A stretch of 64,000 bases of DNA, taken from NCBI GenBank assembly GCA_027627225.1, contig CM051029.1, positions 18,361,656 to 18,425,655 of the forward strand, read 5' to 3'. The DNA comes from Congeria kusceri (lineage: Eukaryota; Mollusca; Bivalvia; Myida; Dreissenidae). Both the position numbers and the translations under genes were made by a program. The number at the start of each line of letters is the position of its first letter. Position 1 is the first letter of the stretch. The notes under the pieces are model-generated. The model was not told where the DNA came from. It ran no database searches and was given only the letters and a program-made list of their open reading frames with translations. Shown here piece by piece: positions 24,621 through 36,314 of the stretch.

Positions 24621-25040
24621 ACAATGACAAAATCCCGTTACCCGAGAAAGAGATATTTCGACTATCAAAAACATTTTTAACCTTTTGGACGCGTGACCAA
24701 GCAAAATTGACTGTTATGTCATGTGACTGCGCTGACATTTTGAATGTCATATAAGGGCAAGTAACTGCTTCAATTTTTTTAAACCAAATTATGGATTGTT
24801 TGCCTCCCTTGTGGTGATGTCATGTAGTCTAGACGACACTATTCAATGTGTGAACAAGCGATTCTCTTCAAAAGTAACTGTCAGAAACAAAAATGTGTCA
24901 AGATTTGCAAGTTATTCTGAAGAAGGAAGACTATTTAGGCTAAACACTCTTGAATCTTGGTGGGCATAATTAATGAATTAAAACATGTTTTTTTCTTTTT
25001 ATTAACTGAATTTTGTTTGGTATAATAAAATAAGTATCAA

Positions 25041-25160
25041 ATGGCAGCGTGTGTGACATTGACATTGTCAACCGTCGAAACAGAATGTCACCACTTGGCT
25101 TTCGCCTCGGGTGACATTCTGCCCTCAGGTTGACAATGTCAGTGTCACACACCCTGCCAT
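25041..25160. repeat. 120-bp nested hairpin (MITE-like)
   Basis: The ends ATGGCAGCGTGTGTGACATT and its inverse (33 bp, about two mismatches) enclose a second inverted pair, AGAATGTCACC / GGGTGACATTCT. The whole 120 bp can fold into one interrupted hairpin. Confidence 0.8.
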
Positions 25161-25304
25161 ATGATGTTTATATAATGTCAGGGAGGTTATGTTTTCGACT
25201 GTGTTGGTTTATCTGTCTATCTGTTAGCAACTTTACTGAATAGGTTGGAAGTGGACCAGTGAAGTAATTTATGGTTGGATTTTGGTCCAGGATATTGGTC
25301 CTGA

Positions 25305-25456
25305 TCTGGAACACTATGTGGATCACTATCTGGAACACTATGTGGATCACTATCTGGAACACTTTGTGGATCATTATCTGGAACACTATGTGGATCACAA
25401 TCTGCAACACTATGTGGATCACTATCTGGAACACTATGTGGATCACTATGTGGATT
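25305..25456. repeat. 24-bp minisatellite, 6 units
   Basis: Head-to-tail units with core GTGGATCACTATCTGGAACA. The 24-bp period keeps all frames open on both strands, which explains the overlapping frames of 70-115 codons here. Confidence 0.9.
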
Positions 25457-26842
25457 CAGGAACTTTTTCAAGGATTCTTTATTATTGGAGACTGAGGTCT
25501 GCGCTCTTTGAGTGCTTTTTAGATTTAAGAAATGAAATGCCCGGGTCAAATTATAAATAGCCATTTCGGCATTAGGATTATTAAAATCATTGACAATAAT
25601 TGTGGAAAGAACACTTTCAGTTTATATAGAGGATATTTGTTGATTTCGGTGTAAGATCGTATTTTATTTTATAAAAATGACGTCATAAATTATTCCAAAA
25701 CAGTCACATGTTAGTATGGTGGGAAAAAAGAGCCATAATTTTTGAGTTTCTGTCGCTTAATTATAATTTGTTTGAATTTATAATGTGTTTAAACACATGC
25801 TCTAAATACTTTACATGCATATAAATTTGCCAAGGGTTGTAAACCACTTCTTGTAGATCGATGCTATTTATGGAAAAATAGTCAGTTTTATATTGTATTT
25901 TCACAGCAGTGAAAATATAAAATCTCATATTTTCACTGCTCCATCAGTGAAAATATAAAATTTTATTTCACCAATAAAATTCGATATTTCACTGAAAAGC
26001 ATATAATAAATAGCCGATCTTTGTATTCACCATTGCGGTATCATAGGCCTGAGACTTGTAAGGTGGTCATCGACTCTAGAAAATAGGGAAAAGGTGTAAC
26101 AAAAATCCCTGCAGGAAAAAATCAGGACTTTGAACATTTTGAAGAAAAAAACAACAGGGAATTTACCAATCATGAAAGAAAAAACTCCAAAGTGAACATG
26201 TGAAATAATAAATTTTTGTAATAGTTAAACAAGAAAAATAGAATATAACTAAGTCAAAGCGGTCTCCACTAGGGATCTAGTGATCTCTACTAGGGTTCTA
26301 GTGAGATGCACTAGGGATCTAGTGGTCTCCACTAGGTGTAACATCATAAAATACAGGTCAAGTTTGACTTTGGTGACAAACCTCTAAATTTTGACAGAGT
26401 TATGGCTCCTATTGAACTTAAATTTTTCCAAATACACTGTTAAACATTCACGAATTAAAGCATTCTCTTTGGGTCCGTTTCTGTCAAATGGATGCCATAG
26501 TTTTGTGACAAGACCATTATGTGGGCCAGTCCTTTATTTTTTCTGGTTTACACAATTTTTTTGGGGAATATGTCAACTGGCAGGTCGAAAAAAAAAAGAA
26601 AGAAAGTGTTCAAATCTTAACACAACAAACGATTTTCATTTAGCAATGTATAGTCATTTATCCTTTAATAACAATATCAACATTAAAACACACTATTATG
26701 TGAAGTTAGAATAAGACATCAAACATGGCATAGACTGTTTTATTACACCGATGTTTTATATGCAGTTTAACCATTTGTATTAATGAACTTTACAGAGTAA
26801 ATAAGTGTAATAAATGCCTGCATATATAATAACTGCATAATT
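25457..26842. other. No gene recognised; small palindromic repeat at 26260-26336
   Basis: 26260-26336 repeats CACTAGGGATCTAGTG-type palindromes (GGTCTCCACTAGG at both ends). 25905-26000 has GTGAAAATATAAAAT repeats in both orientations. 26690-26725 (TATGTGAAGTTAGAATAAGA) recurs at 46229, next to the LINE endonuclease remnant, and 26745-26785 recurs inverted near 46577. No coding domain. Confidence 0.45.
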
Positions 26843-27691
26843 ATGCCCCCCTTTGAAGAAGTGGGGGTATATTGCTTTGCACCTGTCCATCTGTCTGTCT
26901 GTCGGTCAGTCGGAAGGTCGGTCTGTCAGTAGGCCATTTCGTTTCTGCATGATATCTAGAGAACACTTTGACCTACGATCATTTAAGTTGGTATGCTGGT
27001 TAATTGGGAGGAAAGGAATATGCCTACACATTTTGAGTTCAACAGGTCAAAGGTCAAGGTCACTGTTGCTAAAAATAAAAAATGGTTTCTGCTCAATAAC
27101 TTGAGAACGCATTGAGATATTTTAATGAAACTTTATACATAGATACCTTATATTGAGACCTTGCTTGGGATTGCATATGGTGGTGGGGGTGTGGAGTCCA
27201 AGGTCAAGGTCACCATTACTAAAAATAGAAAAATGTTTTTTGCGCAATAACTTAAGAACGCATCAAGATATTTTAATGAAACTTCATACATGGATACCTT
27301 ATATTGAGACCTCACTTGGGGTTGCATATGGGGTGGGTGGGGTCAAGGTCACTGTTGCTAAAAATAGAAAAACGGTTTCCGCTCAATAACTTGTGAATGC
27401 ATTGAGATATTTTAATGAAACTTTATACTAGATACCTTATACCAAGACCTCGCTTGGGATTGCATATGGGGTGGGTGGGGTCTAGGTCACTGTTGCTAAA
27501 AATAGAAAAATGGTTTCCGCTCAATAACTTAAGAACGCATCGAGATATTTTAATGAAACTTCATACATTGATTCCATATATCGAGACCTCACTTGGGATT
27601 GCATATGAAAAAATTGTCTTAACAATTGCACATATTCACAACTTGGCTGCAAGTCGGTTTGCATGCATGTTTTTTCAAACATTTCTTGTTT
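26843..27691. repeat. Modular element of the 140-bp-unit family, short copy
   Basis: Starts ATGCCCCCCTTTGAAGAAGT(GGGGG), a hairpin, followed by a CTGTCTGTCTGTCGGTCAG tract and four to five units with GCTTGGGATTGCATATGG. It ends AAACATTTCTTGTTT. Same ends as 11848-13777 with fewer units. Confidence 0.8.
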
Positions 27692-27867
27692 GAGATTATA
27701 CTTGTTAAATACTGATTTATTTTGCTTTTGCATTAAAACAATTTCATTTAAATTAAATGAAATAAATACACCATTAATATTTGGTTTATTTACTGAAACA
27801 AAACCTGAGTTTCTAATGAACTCTGACACAGTTCTTTTCATTTCTTCATAAAATAAATTCAGATTTA
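27692..27867 (-). other. Unassigned open segment between two elements
   Basis: The minus frame runs through 27690-27841 and contains IRNSGFVSVNKPNINGVF-like residues. I do not recognise a family. It may be a fragment of the LINE or of another element into which both neighbours inserted. Confidence 0.25.
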
Positions 27868-30800
27868 GCTAACCTGAGCACAAAATGCTCATGGTGAGCT
27901 TTTGTGATCGTCCGTTGTCCGTTGTGCGTCCTGCATGCGTGCATCGTCAACTTTTCATTCAAACAACATCTCCTCCTAAACCACTAGGCAGATTTTCACC
28001 AAACTTCACAGGAATTATCATTAGGGGACCCTCTTCAAAGTTGTTTAAATCGTTACCTAAAAATAGATTTAATAACTGTAAACTTTAAAAACTTCTTCTC
28101 TGAAACAACAGGGCCAAGAGGTTTCATATTTGGTATGTAACATCCTACAGTGGTCCTCTACAAAGTTTGTTCAAATTATGCCCCTGGGGTAAAAACTGGC
28201 CAAGCCCTGGGGGTCACATGGTTTATGTTGAATATATAGCAAAATGACTTTAAAAATCTTCTCCTCTGAAACCACAAGGCCCAGAGGTTTCATATTTGAT
28301 ATGTAACATGCTTTAGTGGTCCTCTACAAAGATTGTTCAAATTATGCCCCTGGGGTCAAACTGGCCATGCCCTGGGGTCATATGGTTTATATAGAATATT
28401 TAGCAAAATGACTTTTAAAATCTTCTCCTCTGAAACCGCAAGGCCCAGAGGTTTCATATCTGGTATGTAACATCCTATAGTGGTACTCTACAAATATTGT
28501 TCAAATGATGCCCCTGGGGTCAAAACTGGCAACACCCTGGGGGTCACATGATTTATATAGACATTAATAGCAAAATGACTTTAAAAATCTTCTCCTCAGA
28601 AACCGCAAGGCGCAGATGTTTCTTATTTGGTATGTAACATCATATAGTAGTCCACTACAAATATTGTTCAAATTATGTCCCTTGGGTCAAAACTGGTCAC
28701 GCCCCAGGGGTCACATGGTTTATATAAACTTGTATAGAAAAATGTCTTTAAAAATCTCCTCTGAAACCACAAGGCCCAGAGGTTTCGTATTTTGTTTGTA
28801 ACATCCTCCAGCGGTCCTCTATAAAGAATGTTCAACTTATGGCCCATGGGTGAAAACTGACCACACCCCAGGGGTTATACTGTTTATATAGACTTAAATA
28901 CCAGAATGACTTTAAAATTCTTCTCCACTGAAACCACAATGCCTAGAGGTTTCATATTTGGTAAATAACATTTGTATAGTGGTCCTCTACAAATATTGTT
29001 CAAATTATGCCTCTGGGGTCACTCCGCGGGGTCACATTATGCCTCTGGGGTCAAATCTTGTCACTCTGCGGGGTCACATTATGCCTCTGGGGTCAAATCT
29101 TGTCACTCCGCGGGGGTCACATTATGCCTCTGGGGTAAAATCTTGTCACTCAGTGGGGGTCACATTATGCCTCTGGGGTCAAATCTTGTCACTCCGCCGG
29201 GGTCACATTATGCCTCTGGGGTGAAATCTTGTCACTCCGGGGGGATTACATTATGCCTGTGGGGTCAAATCTTGTCACACCACGGGGGTCACATTATGCC
29301 TCTGGGGTGAAATATTTCACTCTGTGCGGGTCACATTATGCCTGTGGGGTAAAATCTTGTCCCTCCGTGGGGGTCACATTATGCCTGTGGGGTCAAATCT
29401 TGTCACACCGCGGGGGTCACATTATGCCTCTGGGGTGAAATATTGTCACTCCGTGGGGGTCACATTATGCCTGTGGGGTCAAATCTTGTCACTCCGCGGG
29501 GATCACATTATGCCTCTGGGGTCAAATCCTGTCACTCCGTGGGGGTCACATTATGCCTGTGGGGTCAAATCTTGTAACACCGCGGGGGTCACATGCCTGT
29601 GGGGTCAAATCTTGTCACTCCGCGGGGATCACATTATGCCTCTGGGTTCAAATCTTGTCACTCCTTGGGGGTCACATTATGCCTCTGGGGTCAAATCTTG
29701 TCACTCCGTGGGGGTCACATTATGCCTGTGGGGTCAAATCTTTTCACTCCGTGGGGGTCACATTATTCCTCTGGGGTCAAATCTTGTCACTCCGCGGGGA
29801 TCACATTATGCCTGTGGGGCCAAATCTTGTCACTCCGTGGGGGTCACATTATGCCTCTGGGGTCAAATCTTGTCACACCGCGGGGATCACATTATGCCTC
29901 TAGGGTCAAATCTTGTCACACCGCGGGGATCACATTATGCCTCTGGGGTCAAATCTTGTCACTCCGGGGGGATCACATTATGCCTCTGGGGTGAAATCTT
30001 GTCACTCCGCGGGGATCACATTATGCCTCTGGGGTGAAATCTTGTCACTCCGCGGGGATCACATTATGCCTCTGGGGTCAAATCTTGTCACTCCGTGGGG
30101 GTCACATTATGCCTGTGGGGTCAAATCTTGTAACACCGCGGGAGTCACATGCCTGTGGGGTCAAATCTTGTCACTCCCCGGGGATCACATTATGCCTCTG
30201 GGTTCAAATCTTGTCACTCCTTGGGGGTCACATTATGCCTCTGGGGTCAAATCTTGTCACTCCGTGGGGGTCACATTATGCCTGTGGGGTCAAATCTTTT
30301 CACTCCGTGGGGGTCACATTATGCCTCTGGGGTCAAATCTTGTCACTCCGCGGGGATCACATTATGCCTGTGGGGCCACATCTTGTCACTCCGTGGGGGT
30401 CACATTATGCCTCTGGGGTCAAATCTTGTCACACCGCGGGGATCACATTATGCCTCTAGGGTCAAATCTTGTCACACCGCGGGGATCACATTATGCCTCT
30501 GGGGTCAAATCTTGTCACTCCGGGGGGATCACATTATGCCTCTGGGGTGAAATCTTGTCACTCCGCGGGGATCACATTATGCCTCTGGGGTGAAATCTTG
30601 TCACTCCGCGGGGATCACATTATGCCTCTGGGGTCAAATCTTGTCACTCCGTGGGGGTCACATTATGCCTGTGGGGTCAAATCTGGTCACTCCATGGGGG
30701 TCACATTATGCCTCTGGGGTGAAATCTTGTCACTCCGCGGGGATCACATTATGCCTCTGGGGTCAAATCTTGTCACTCCGCGGGGATCGCATTATGCCTC

Positions 30801-31112
30801 TGGGGTCAAATCTTTGTCACTCCGCGGGATCACATTATGCCTCTGGGGTCAAATCTTGTCACTCCGCGGGGATCACATTATGCCTGTGAGGTCAAATCTT
30901 GTCACTCTGCGGGGGCAGAATAATAGGACTTAAATAGCAATGTTGCGTGGAAAATCTTAACCTGAAGTCGCAAGGCCCAGAAGTTTGTTCAAGATTGTTC
31001 ATATTATGCCCTTGGGATAAAAATAAGCCACGCCTCAGGGATGCAAATTCCAATTGGTTTTCAAGGTTTCAGGTGAGTGTCCTAGGGCCCTCAGGGCCCT
31101 CTTGTTTACCAA
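27868..31112. repeat. Modular element: AGCTMACCTGAG hairpin, ~170-bp units, 43-bp array, CTCTTGTT end
   Basis: The 5' end AGCTAACCTGAGCACAAAAT folds with GCTCATGGTGAGCTT, then a GTCCGTTGTCCGTTGTGCGTC tract follows. Next are about five diverged ~165-180-bp units with AAGGCCCAGAGGTTTCATAT and ATTATGCCCCTGGGGTCAAA (28090-28990), the 43-bp array, and a final CAGGTGAGTGTCCTAGGGCC ending in CTCTTGTT. The copy at 50709-52400 has the same plan without the array. Non-coding. Confidence 0.8.
29000..30920. repeat. 43-bp minisatellite, ~45 units, with 556-bp higher-order repeat
   Basis: The unit core is ATTATGCCTCTGGGGTCAAA plus TCTTGTCACTCCGCGGGGGTCAC. It equals a segment of the larger ~170-bp unit (CCCCTGGGGTCAAA...GGGGGTCACAT), so the array is an internal expansion of that unit. 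29480-30035 and 30036-30591 are near-identical, sharing a rare unit with a 4-bp deletion at 29591 and 30147 (556 bp apart). Stops are rare in every plus frame, which produces long overlapping open frames that are not genes. Confidence 0.95.
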
Positions 31113-31599
31113 TACAATTTTCAATATCTAGTTTAGTCTTGAACCCCCCTGATGTACATAAGATGTCTCTGCAAATCGTATTCCTCTATCATACATATTT
31201 TTTTTATAAATGCAATTTAAACCAATCTTAAAATAATGGCATGCTCAATATATCATCAAATGTACAAACTTTCATTTTATTTATGTACATACCATAATAT
31301 ATAAGAACATCTTTATAAAAGCGGTTACCTAATCTATTCACAATTTTCTGAACATAAGCATTCCCCATATTTATCATTTTGTTTACATCAAACAAGAATA
31401 TACTCGTTGAAAACATGTACCTGAACATGTTACAATTTTCTTTATCCAAGTTAATTTCATACTATTTACGAATGAGTATTATCAATCATATTAAGTCCTC
31501 CTTCTTTATAGGGTTTGATGAGAAGATTGTGTTTAATTTGTATGGGTCCATCCCAGATGAAGTTGTGAAAAAAAGTATGTATTTGCTTTAATACATTTG
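31113..31599 (-). pseudogene. LINE remnant: ORF2 region downstream of RT
   Basis: The minus-strand translation near 31470-31600 gives FIWDGPIQIK and KPYKEGGLNMID, a signature of the region downstream of RT in L1/Tx1-type ORF2. The near-intact LINE in this window has FIWDEKPDRIK and QPYENGGLKLTD in the matching place. Further frames at 31228-31449 continue it. The left end abuts the CTCTTGTT end of the preceding element; the right end is interrupted by the MITE at 31600. Confidence 0.7.
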
Positions 31600-31864
31600 T
31601 GGCGCGTCGTGAGAAAACCAGTCTTAATGCATGTGCATAAAGTGTCATCCCGGATAAGCCTGTGCAGTCCGCACAGGCTAATCCGGGATGGCACTTTCCG
31701 CCTACAGTGGATTTATGTTTAGAAGAGACCTCCTTGAAACAGAAAATACCATAAAAGCGGAAAGTGCCATCCCAGATTAGCCTGTGCGGACTGCTCAGGC
31801 TAATCCGGGACGAAACTTTACGCACATGCATTAAGTCCAGTTTTCCCACGACGCCCCTCATTTG
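31594..31864. repeat. Hairpin MITE, complete copy with 6-bp TSD
   Basis: The element spans 31600-31858, with ends TGGCGCGTCGTGAGAAAACC and the inverse GGTTTTCC..ACGACGC-type, flanked by CATTTG (31594-31599 and 31859-31864). It holds two hairpin modules (31639-31697 and 31760-31818, each GGATTAGCCTGTGC.. against GCACAGGCTAATCC) separated by the CCGCCTACAGTGGATTTATG centre. It interrupts the minus-strand LINE remnant. No coding capacity. Confidence 0.85.
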
Positions 31865-32394
31865 ATCCTGGGCTGTGGAGAGCAATAAATAAATGTGTGA
31901 AATGGGAAATAACAAAGTTTTCATTATGGTTAGTTTCCCTTATGGTGTAATAATTCTTTTTTTCCAAAAACTTATAATACTTCGAAGATTTGTCAACTTG
32001 CTTGAGAAATTAAGGTCAATCATCCTTTCCAATTTACATCAAATATAATGCCAAACACTTTAAAATTGGTTGTGCCCTACAGTAATTTGTACTTAGTTTT
32101 AATTGAGTGTGTACTGTATTTCTTGGAGCTTAGTAATTAACCATATTAAATTGGTTTTGTCATTATTAATTTTTAGTCCAGATTCTAGTGCAAATATATG
32201 TTGTAAATCAAGTGCAGCATTAAGTGAGTTATCGTAACCATCTAACAAAAGAGACGTGTCATCTGGGAAATTTTGTATTCCACATTTTCAATTTTAATTC
32301 CTTTGATTTGTTTTGAATATCGTATTTTAATTAAAATTTCAGCACATACATGTAATATAAAGATATACAAACTAATTGGGTCACCCTGATGCAG
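31865..32394 (-). pseudogene. LINE remnant: RT catalytic region
   Basis: On minus, HQGDPIS (32370-32394), GIKIENVEYKIS, then PDDTSLLLDGYDNS and ESGLKINNDKT can be read across at least one frameshift. These are the RT block with QGDP, the (A)DD catalytic pair and the following helix of L1/Tx1-type reverse transcriptases. The usual A before DD is P here, and stops and shifts show it is dead. It continues the remnant at 31113-31599. Confidence 0.75.
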
Positions 32395-33001
32395 TCTCCG
32401 CAAAAGTCGTGAATTTATTACTGACCAAGTGGACCGTTAATGCCCCAAATATTACTGCCCTGGACAAACTATTACTGGCCACTTACATTTTTGCAAGAAA
32501 CATTTAAATATGATAAGAACAATATCTTTGAAGAAAACTAAAACAATATACACTGAGAGAGTACTTTATTAAAAAGCTATCAGCATGTTCAATTGTATTT
32601 GTCAAAGTCCCTTCAACGTTTTCAACAATATTTTACACAAAAAATTTCACACTTCATGTTAAACTTCAACTGGAAATATAAGACAACAACATGTATAGGT
32701 TTCATGTTACACAGTCATTACACTGTCATGTCAATGTAGTGGGGAACCAATTGTCTCGCGAGACTTGTGACATCATCTTATTGAAACACAGACATGTTTA
32801 AATTCAACCAATTAAAACGCAAGACGAAAGGAGAATCCGAGAGTGACGTAATTTTCTAAACATAACCTGCAACAATCGATGTCGTAAAATATTTGTGACT
32901 GAAATTTTCACCGGACACGAGGACCAGTATTTGGACAGTTTTTCCCGGACCTCACAGATTTTTATTGGCAATGTCCGAGGTCCGATGGTCTTTCGCGGAG
33001 A
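32395..33001. mobile_element. 607-bp element with TCTCCGC inverted ends inside the LINE remnant
   Basis: The left end TCTCCGCAAAAGTC and the right end GACC/CTTTCGCGGAGA (inverse TCTCCGCGAAAGAC) are terminal inverted repeats of at least 12 bp. Flanks CCCTGATGCAG and CCCTGACAG look like a duplicated target of about 9 bp, falling exactly in the QGDP codons of the LINE. The frame at 32804-33016 covers the right end and has no recognised domain. Confidence 0.6.
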
Positions 33002-33423
33002 GTGCCCTGACAGCAACCCCTTTCAATTTTAATGAAATCTGATAGAAACCCATTGATCTGAATGGCTGTCATGGTGTTGTATAGGAAGAGAGAGATCAAT
33101 TCTCTGAACATTGTGCCAAAATTAAAGTATGCTTAAGTTTTTTCAATACAATTGAAGGCTAATGCATAGAGTGCCTTTTCAAAGGCTAATGTCATTTAAA
33201 ATCCTGGTATTTTGTTATCTTCTTTATATTTTAAGATGTCATATAAAAGTATTGTATTTTCTCATATATACCTTCCCTTAATAAAACCAGTTCGATCTTT
33301 GGAAATTATTTGTCAAGAACTGCTTTTAATCTGTTGGCAATTCTACCTGAAGCTATCTTGTATACAACATTTTAAAGTGTTAAAGGTCTGAGATTTTTTA
33401 AGAAATGTCTTGGTTTATTATCT
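33002..33423 (-). pseudogene. LINE remnant: RT fingers/palm N-terminal part
   Basis: On minus, from the array edge leftwards: IPKDNKPRHFLKNLRPLT, then VYKIASGRIANRLKAVLDK, then TGFIKGRYIGEN-like and a degraded FEKA block, then QINGFLSDFIKIERGC. These match in order the RT blocks of the near-intact LINE (for example NWRPISLLN, IATKSIANRLKKVLN, DQTGFMKDRYIGENV). Several frameshifts and stops. The right edge merges into the 28-bp array exactly at the IITCIPK codons. Confidence 0.8.
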
Positions 33424-34962
33424 TTTGGTATACAGGTTATGATTGCTTGCTTTTGGTATGCAGGTTATGATTCCTTGCTTTTGGTATGCAGGTTATGATT
33501 CCTTGCTTTTGGTATGCAGGGTATGATTCCTTGCTTTGGGTATGCAGGTTATGATTCCTGGCTTTTGGTATGCAGGTTATGATTCCTTGCTTTTGATATG
33601 CAGGTTAAGATTCCTTGCTTTTGGTATGCAGGTTATGATTCCTTGCTTTTGGTATGCAGGGTATGATTCCTTGCTTTTGGTATGCAGGTTATGATTCCTT
33701 GCTTTTGGTATGCAGGTTATGATTCCTGGCTTTTGATATGCAGGTTATGATTCCTTGCTTTTGGTACGCAGGTTATGATTCTTTGCTTTTGGTATGCAGG
33801 TTATGATTCCTTGCTTTTGGTATGCAGGTTATGATTCCTTGCTTTGGGTATGCAGGTTATGATTCCTTGCTTTTGGTATGCAGGTTTTGTATGATTCCTT
33901 GCTTTGGTATGCAGGTTATGATTCTTTGCTTTTGGTGTGCAGGTTATGATTGCTTGCTTTGGGTATGCAGGTTATGATTGCTTGCTTTGGGTATGCAGGT
34001 TATGATTGCTTGCTTTGGGTATGCAGGTTATGATTGCTTGCTTTGGGTATGCAGGTTATGATTCCTTGCTTTGGGTATGTAGGTTATGATTGCTTGCTTT
34101 GGGTATGTAGGTTATGATTGCTTGCTTTTGGTATGCAGGTTATGATTGCTTGCTTTTGGTATGCAGGTTATGATTCCTTGCTTTTGGTATGCAGGTTATG
34201 ATTGCTTGCTTTTGGTATTCAGGGTATGATTCCTTGCTTTTGGTATACAGGTTATGATTGCTTGCTTTTGGTATGCAGGTTATGATTCCTTGCTTTTGGT
34301 AAGCAGGTTATGATTCCTTGATTTTGGTATGCAGGTTATGATTCCTGGCTTTGGGTATGCAGGTTATGATTCCTTGCTTTGGGTACGCAGGTTATGATTC
34401 CTTGCTTTTGGTATGCAGGTTATGATTCCTTGCTTTTGGTATGCAGGTTATGATTCCTTGCTTTGGGTACGCAGGTTATGATTGCTTGCTTTGGGTATGC
34501 AGGTCATGATTCCTTGCTTTTGGTATGCAGGTTATGATTCCTTGCTTTTGGTATGCAGGTTATGATTGCTGGCTTTTGGTATGCAGGTTATGATTCCTGG
34601 CTTTTGGTATGCAGGTTATGATTCCTGGCTTTTGGTATGCAGGTTATGATTTCTTGCTTTTGGTATGCAGGTTATGATTCCTTGCTTTTGGTATGCAGGG
34701 TATGATTCCTTGCTTTTGGTATGCAGGTTATGATTCCTTGCTTTTGGTATGCAGGTTATGATTCCTGGCTTTTGATATGCAGGTTATGATTCCTTGCTTT
34801 TGGTACGCAGGTTATGATTCTTTGCTTTTGGTATGCAGGTTATGATTCCTTGCTTTTGGTATGCAGGTTATGATTCCTTGCTTTGGGTATGCAGGTTATG
34901 ATTCCTTGCTTTTGGTATGCAGGTTTTGTATGATTCCTTGCTTTGGTATGCAGGTTATGATT
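33424..34962. repeat. 28-bp minisatellite, left part (~55 units), derived from LINE RT codons
   Basis: The unit core on plus is TTCCTTGCTTTTGGTATGCA preceded by GGTTATGA. Read on minus the 28 bp encode QGIITCIPK, the RT motif of the LINE remnant in which the array sits. Segment 33620-33923 is repeated at 34659-34962 (offset 1039, sharing the aberrant GGTTTTGTATGATTCC unit). The array is cut at 34962 by a 7-kb LINE and resumes at 42002. Confidence 0.95.
34953..34962. repeat. Target-site duplication of the LINE, left copy
   Basis: GGTTATGATT precedes the LINE and is repeated at 42002-42011 after its poly-A. The uninterrupted paralogue GGTTATGATTCTTTGC lies at 33914. Confidence 0.9.
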
Positions 34963-35312
34963 TGCAAAATCCATTAACATGTGTGTGTGTGGATGTGTGT
35001 GGACGTGTATTTATATCAGAGCATAAATTATTGGATTTAAGTGTGAAAAAGCACAAATAGAGTGAAAACGTTTGGATTAGCCGGAGTACGAAATCACTAG
35101 TAACATTTTAAAGTCGGTACTTTATTAGTAAATTTACTAAACGTAATCATAATGTAGATGTTTTTAAATTTCTTGAATCTACAAAGGTAGTTGCATATAG
35201 GCTATTTTGTTAGTTTGTCGACACACGAGGAAAACATGCCTAGCCTATGAATACAGCAGAAAGCAAAATGAAGGTATAATTATCAAAAAAGTATAGCGAT
35301 CACAACAATGCG

Positions 35313-36314
35313 ATGTCCGATGCATCCAAAAGAAAACACAGCAGCTCCAGTAGCAGTGAGCTAGATACAAGCTTAACATCTAATAACAGCACTAAAATAA
35401 AGCAGAAACAGAAGAAGGGCAAACAAAATTCAAATCAAGACACTATTAGTGAAATAATTGAAATTGACCAGGCACAAGTTGAAGAAATGGCAGATATAAG
35501 GCAAGCACTTGTGGACATGAATACAAAGCTAGAAAATCTGTTCTCTGGCAAAGATACAAGCTTTAGACAAATGATTGTGGATATAATAAATCAGATTAAA
35601 AATGAGTTCTTAAAATCAATGGAAAATAGAATTGAAGTCCTTGAAGGAAAATTGTTTGATAAGGGAAAGGAAAATGACAAGCTCAAAGAAAAAGTCACAC
35701 TGTTGGAAAAGCAAATTGAAAACAACCATGATCAAGACAAACAAAATGCCATTAACCTTCAAGAATATGTTGATAGTCACTCTGGGCAACTCAATGCCGT
35801 AGAACAATATAGTCGACGAAATAATGTCCGCATATTCGGTATACCAGAAGAGTCAAAATCAACACAAATTGGTCAAACATTAATATTAAATGAATCATCT
35901 GAAACTACAACACAGAAAGTAGTTGCACAATTAAACCAGAAAATAGAAGGACTAAATCTACAAGTCGGCGACATTGATATCTCGCACAGACTGGGCAAGG
36001 TCAAGGATGGGTTTACAAGGCCGATTATTGTCAAATTTGTGGCGAGACAGAAACGGAATATCGTAATGGCCAATAGAAAGCAGTTTAAAGGGTCAAACAT
36101 TTACATTAATGAGGATCTAACAAACATAAATCAAAAGGTACTGATGACAATAAAACGGACATTGCCTGAAAATGAAGCTGTTTGGTCGTGGGACGGAAAA
36201 ATACTTTACAAATCAACGAAGGGTGTAGTCCGTACAATCGCCTATGAAGAATACAAGCATTGGATGGGAGCAGACTGGCCGAAGCTGATTAACAGGTTTT
36301 TTAGTATAAAATAG
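35313..36314 (+). CDS. LINE ORF1 protein (coiled coil plus RRM-like)
   Basis: 333 residues, intact. A Ser/Lys-rich basic N-terminus (about 1-45) is followed by a heptad-like charged region (about 50-165, with KSMENRIEVLEGKL and KLKEKVTLLEKQIE) that should form a coiled coil. Then comes an RRM-like domain opening at SRRNNVRIFGIPEE (168-180), with DISHRLGK and NIYINEDLT further on. This order is that of L1-type ORF1p, an RNA-binding, oligomerising chaperone that coats the element RNA in the ribonucleoprotein. I chose the first ATG of the open frame; the next is at residue 59, inside the charged region. The gap to ORF2 is 1.37 kb, unusually long. Family assignment comes from domain order and the NNVRIFGIP motif. 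Confidence 0.85.
   Translation: MSDASKRKHSSSSSSELDTSLTSNNSTKIKQKQKKGKQNSNQDTISEIIEIDQAQVEEMADIRQALVDMNTKLENLFSGKDTSFRQMIVDIINQIKNEFLKSMENRIEVLEGKLFDKGKENDKLKEKVTLLEKQIENNHDQDKQNAINLQEYVDSHSGQLNAVEQYSRRNNVRIFGIPEESKSTQIGQTLILNESSETTTQKVVAQLNQKIEGLNLQVGDIDISHRLGKVKDGFTRPIIVKFVARQKRNIVMANRKQFKGSNIYINEDLTNINQKVLMTIKRTLPENEAVWSWDGKILYKSTKGVVRTIAYEEYKHWMGADWPKLINRFFSIK

Noticed and set aside
25168..25564. Frames of 74-115 codons on both strands
   Set aside because: By-products of the 24-bp array.
28958..30933. Long overlapping plus-strand open frames rich in SHYASGVKSCHS/HIMPLGSNLVTP-type repeats
   Set aside because: They are the three frames of the 43-bp array, open simultaneously because stops are rare in the unit. 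No start context, domain or frame preference.
31466..31924. 152-codon minus frame as a host protein
   Set aside because: It runs through the hairpin MITE. Only its last ~45 residues (FIWDGP..KEGGLNMID) are meaningful, as LINE ORF2 remnant.
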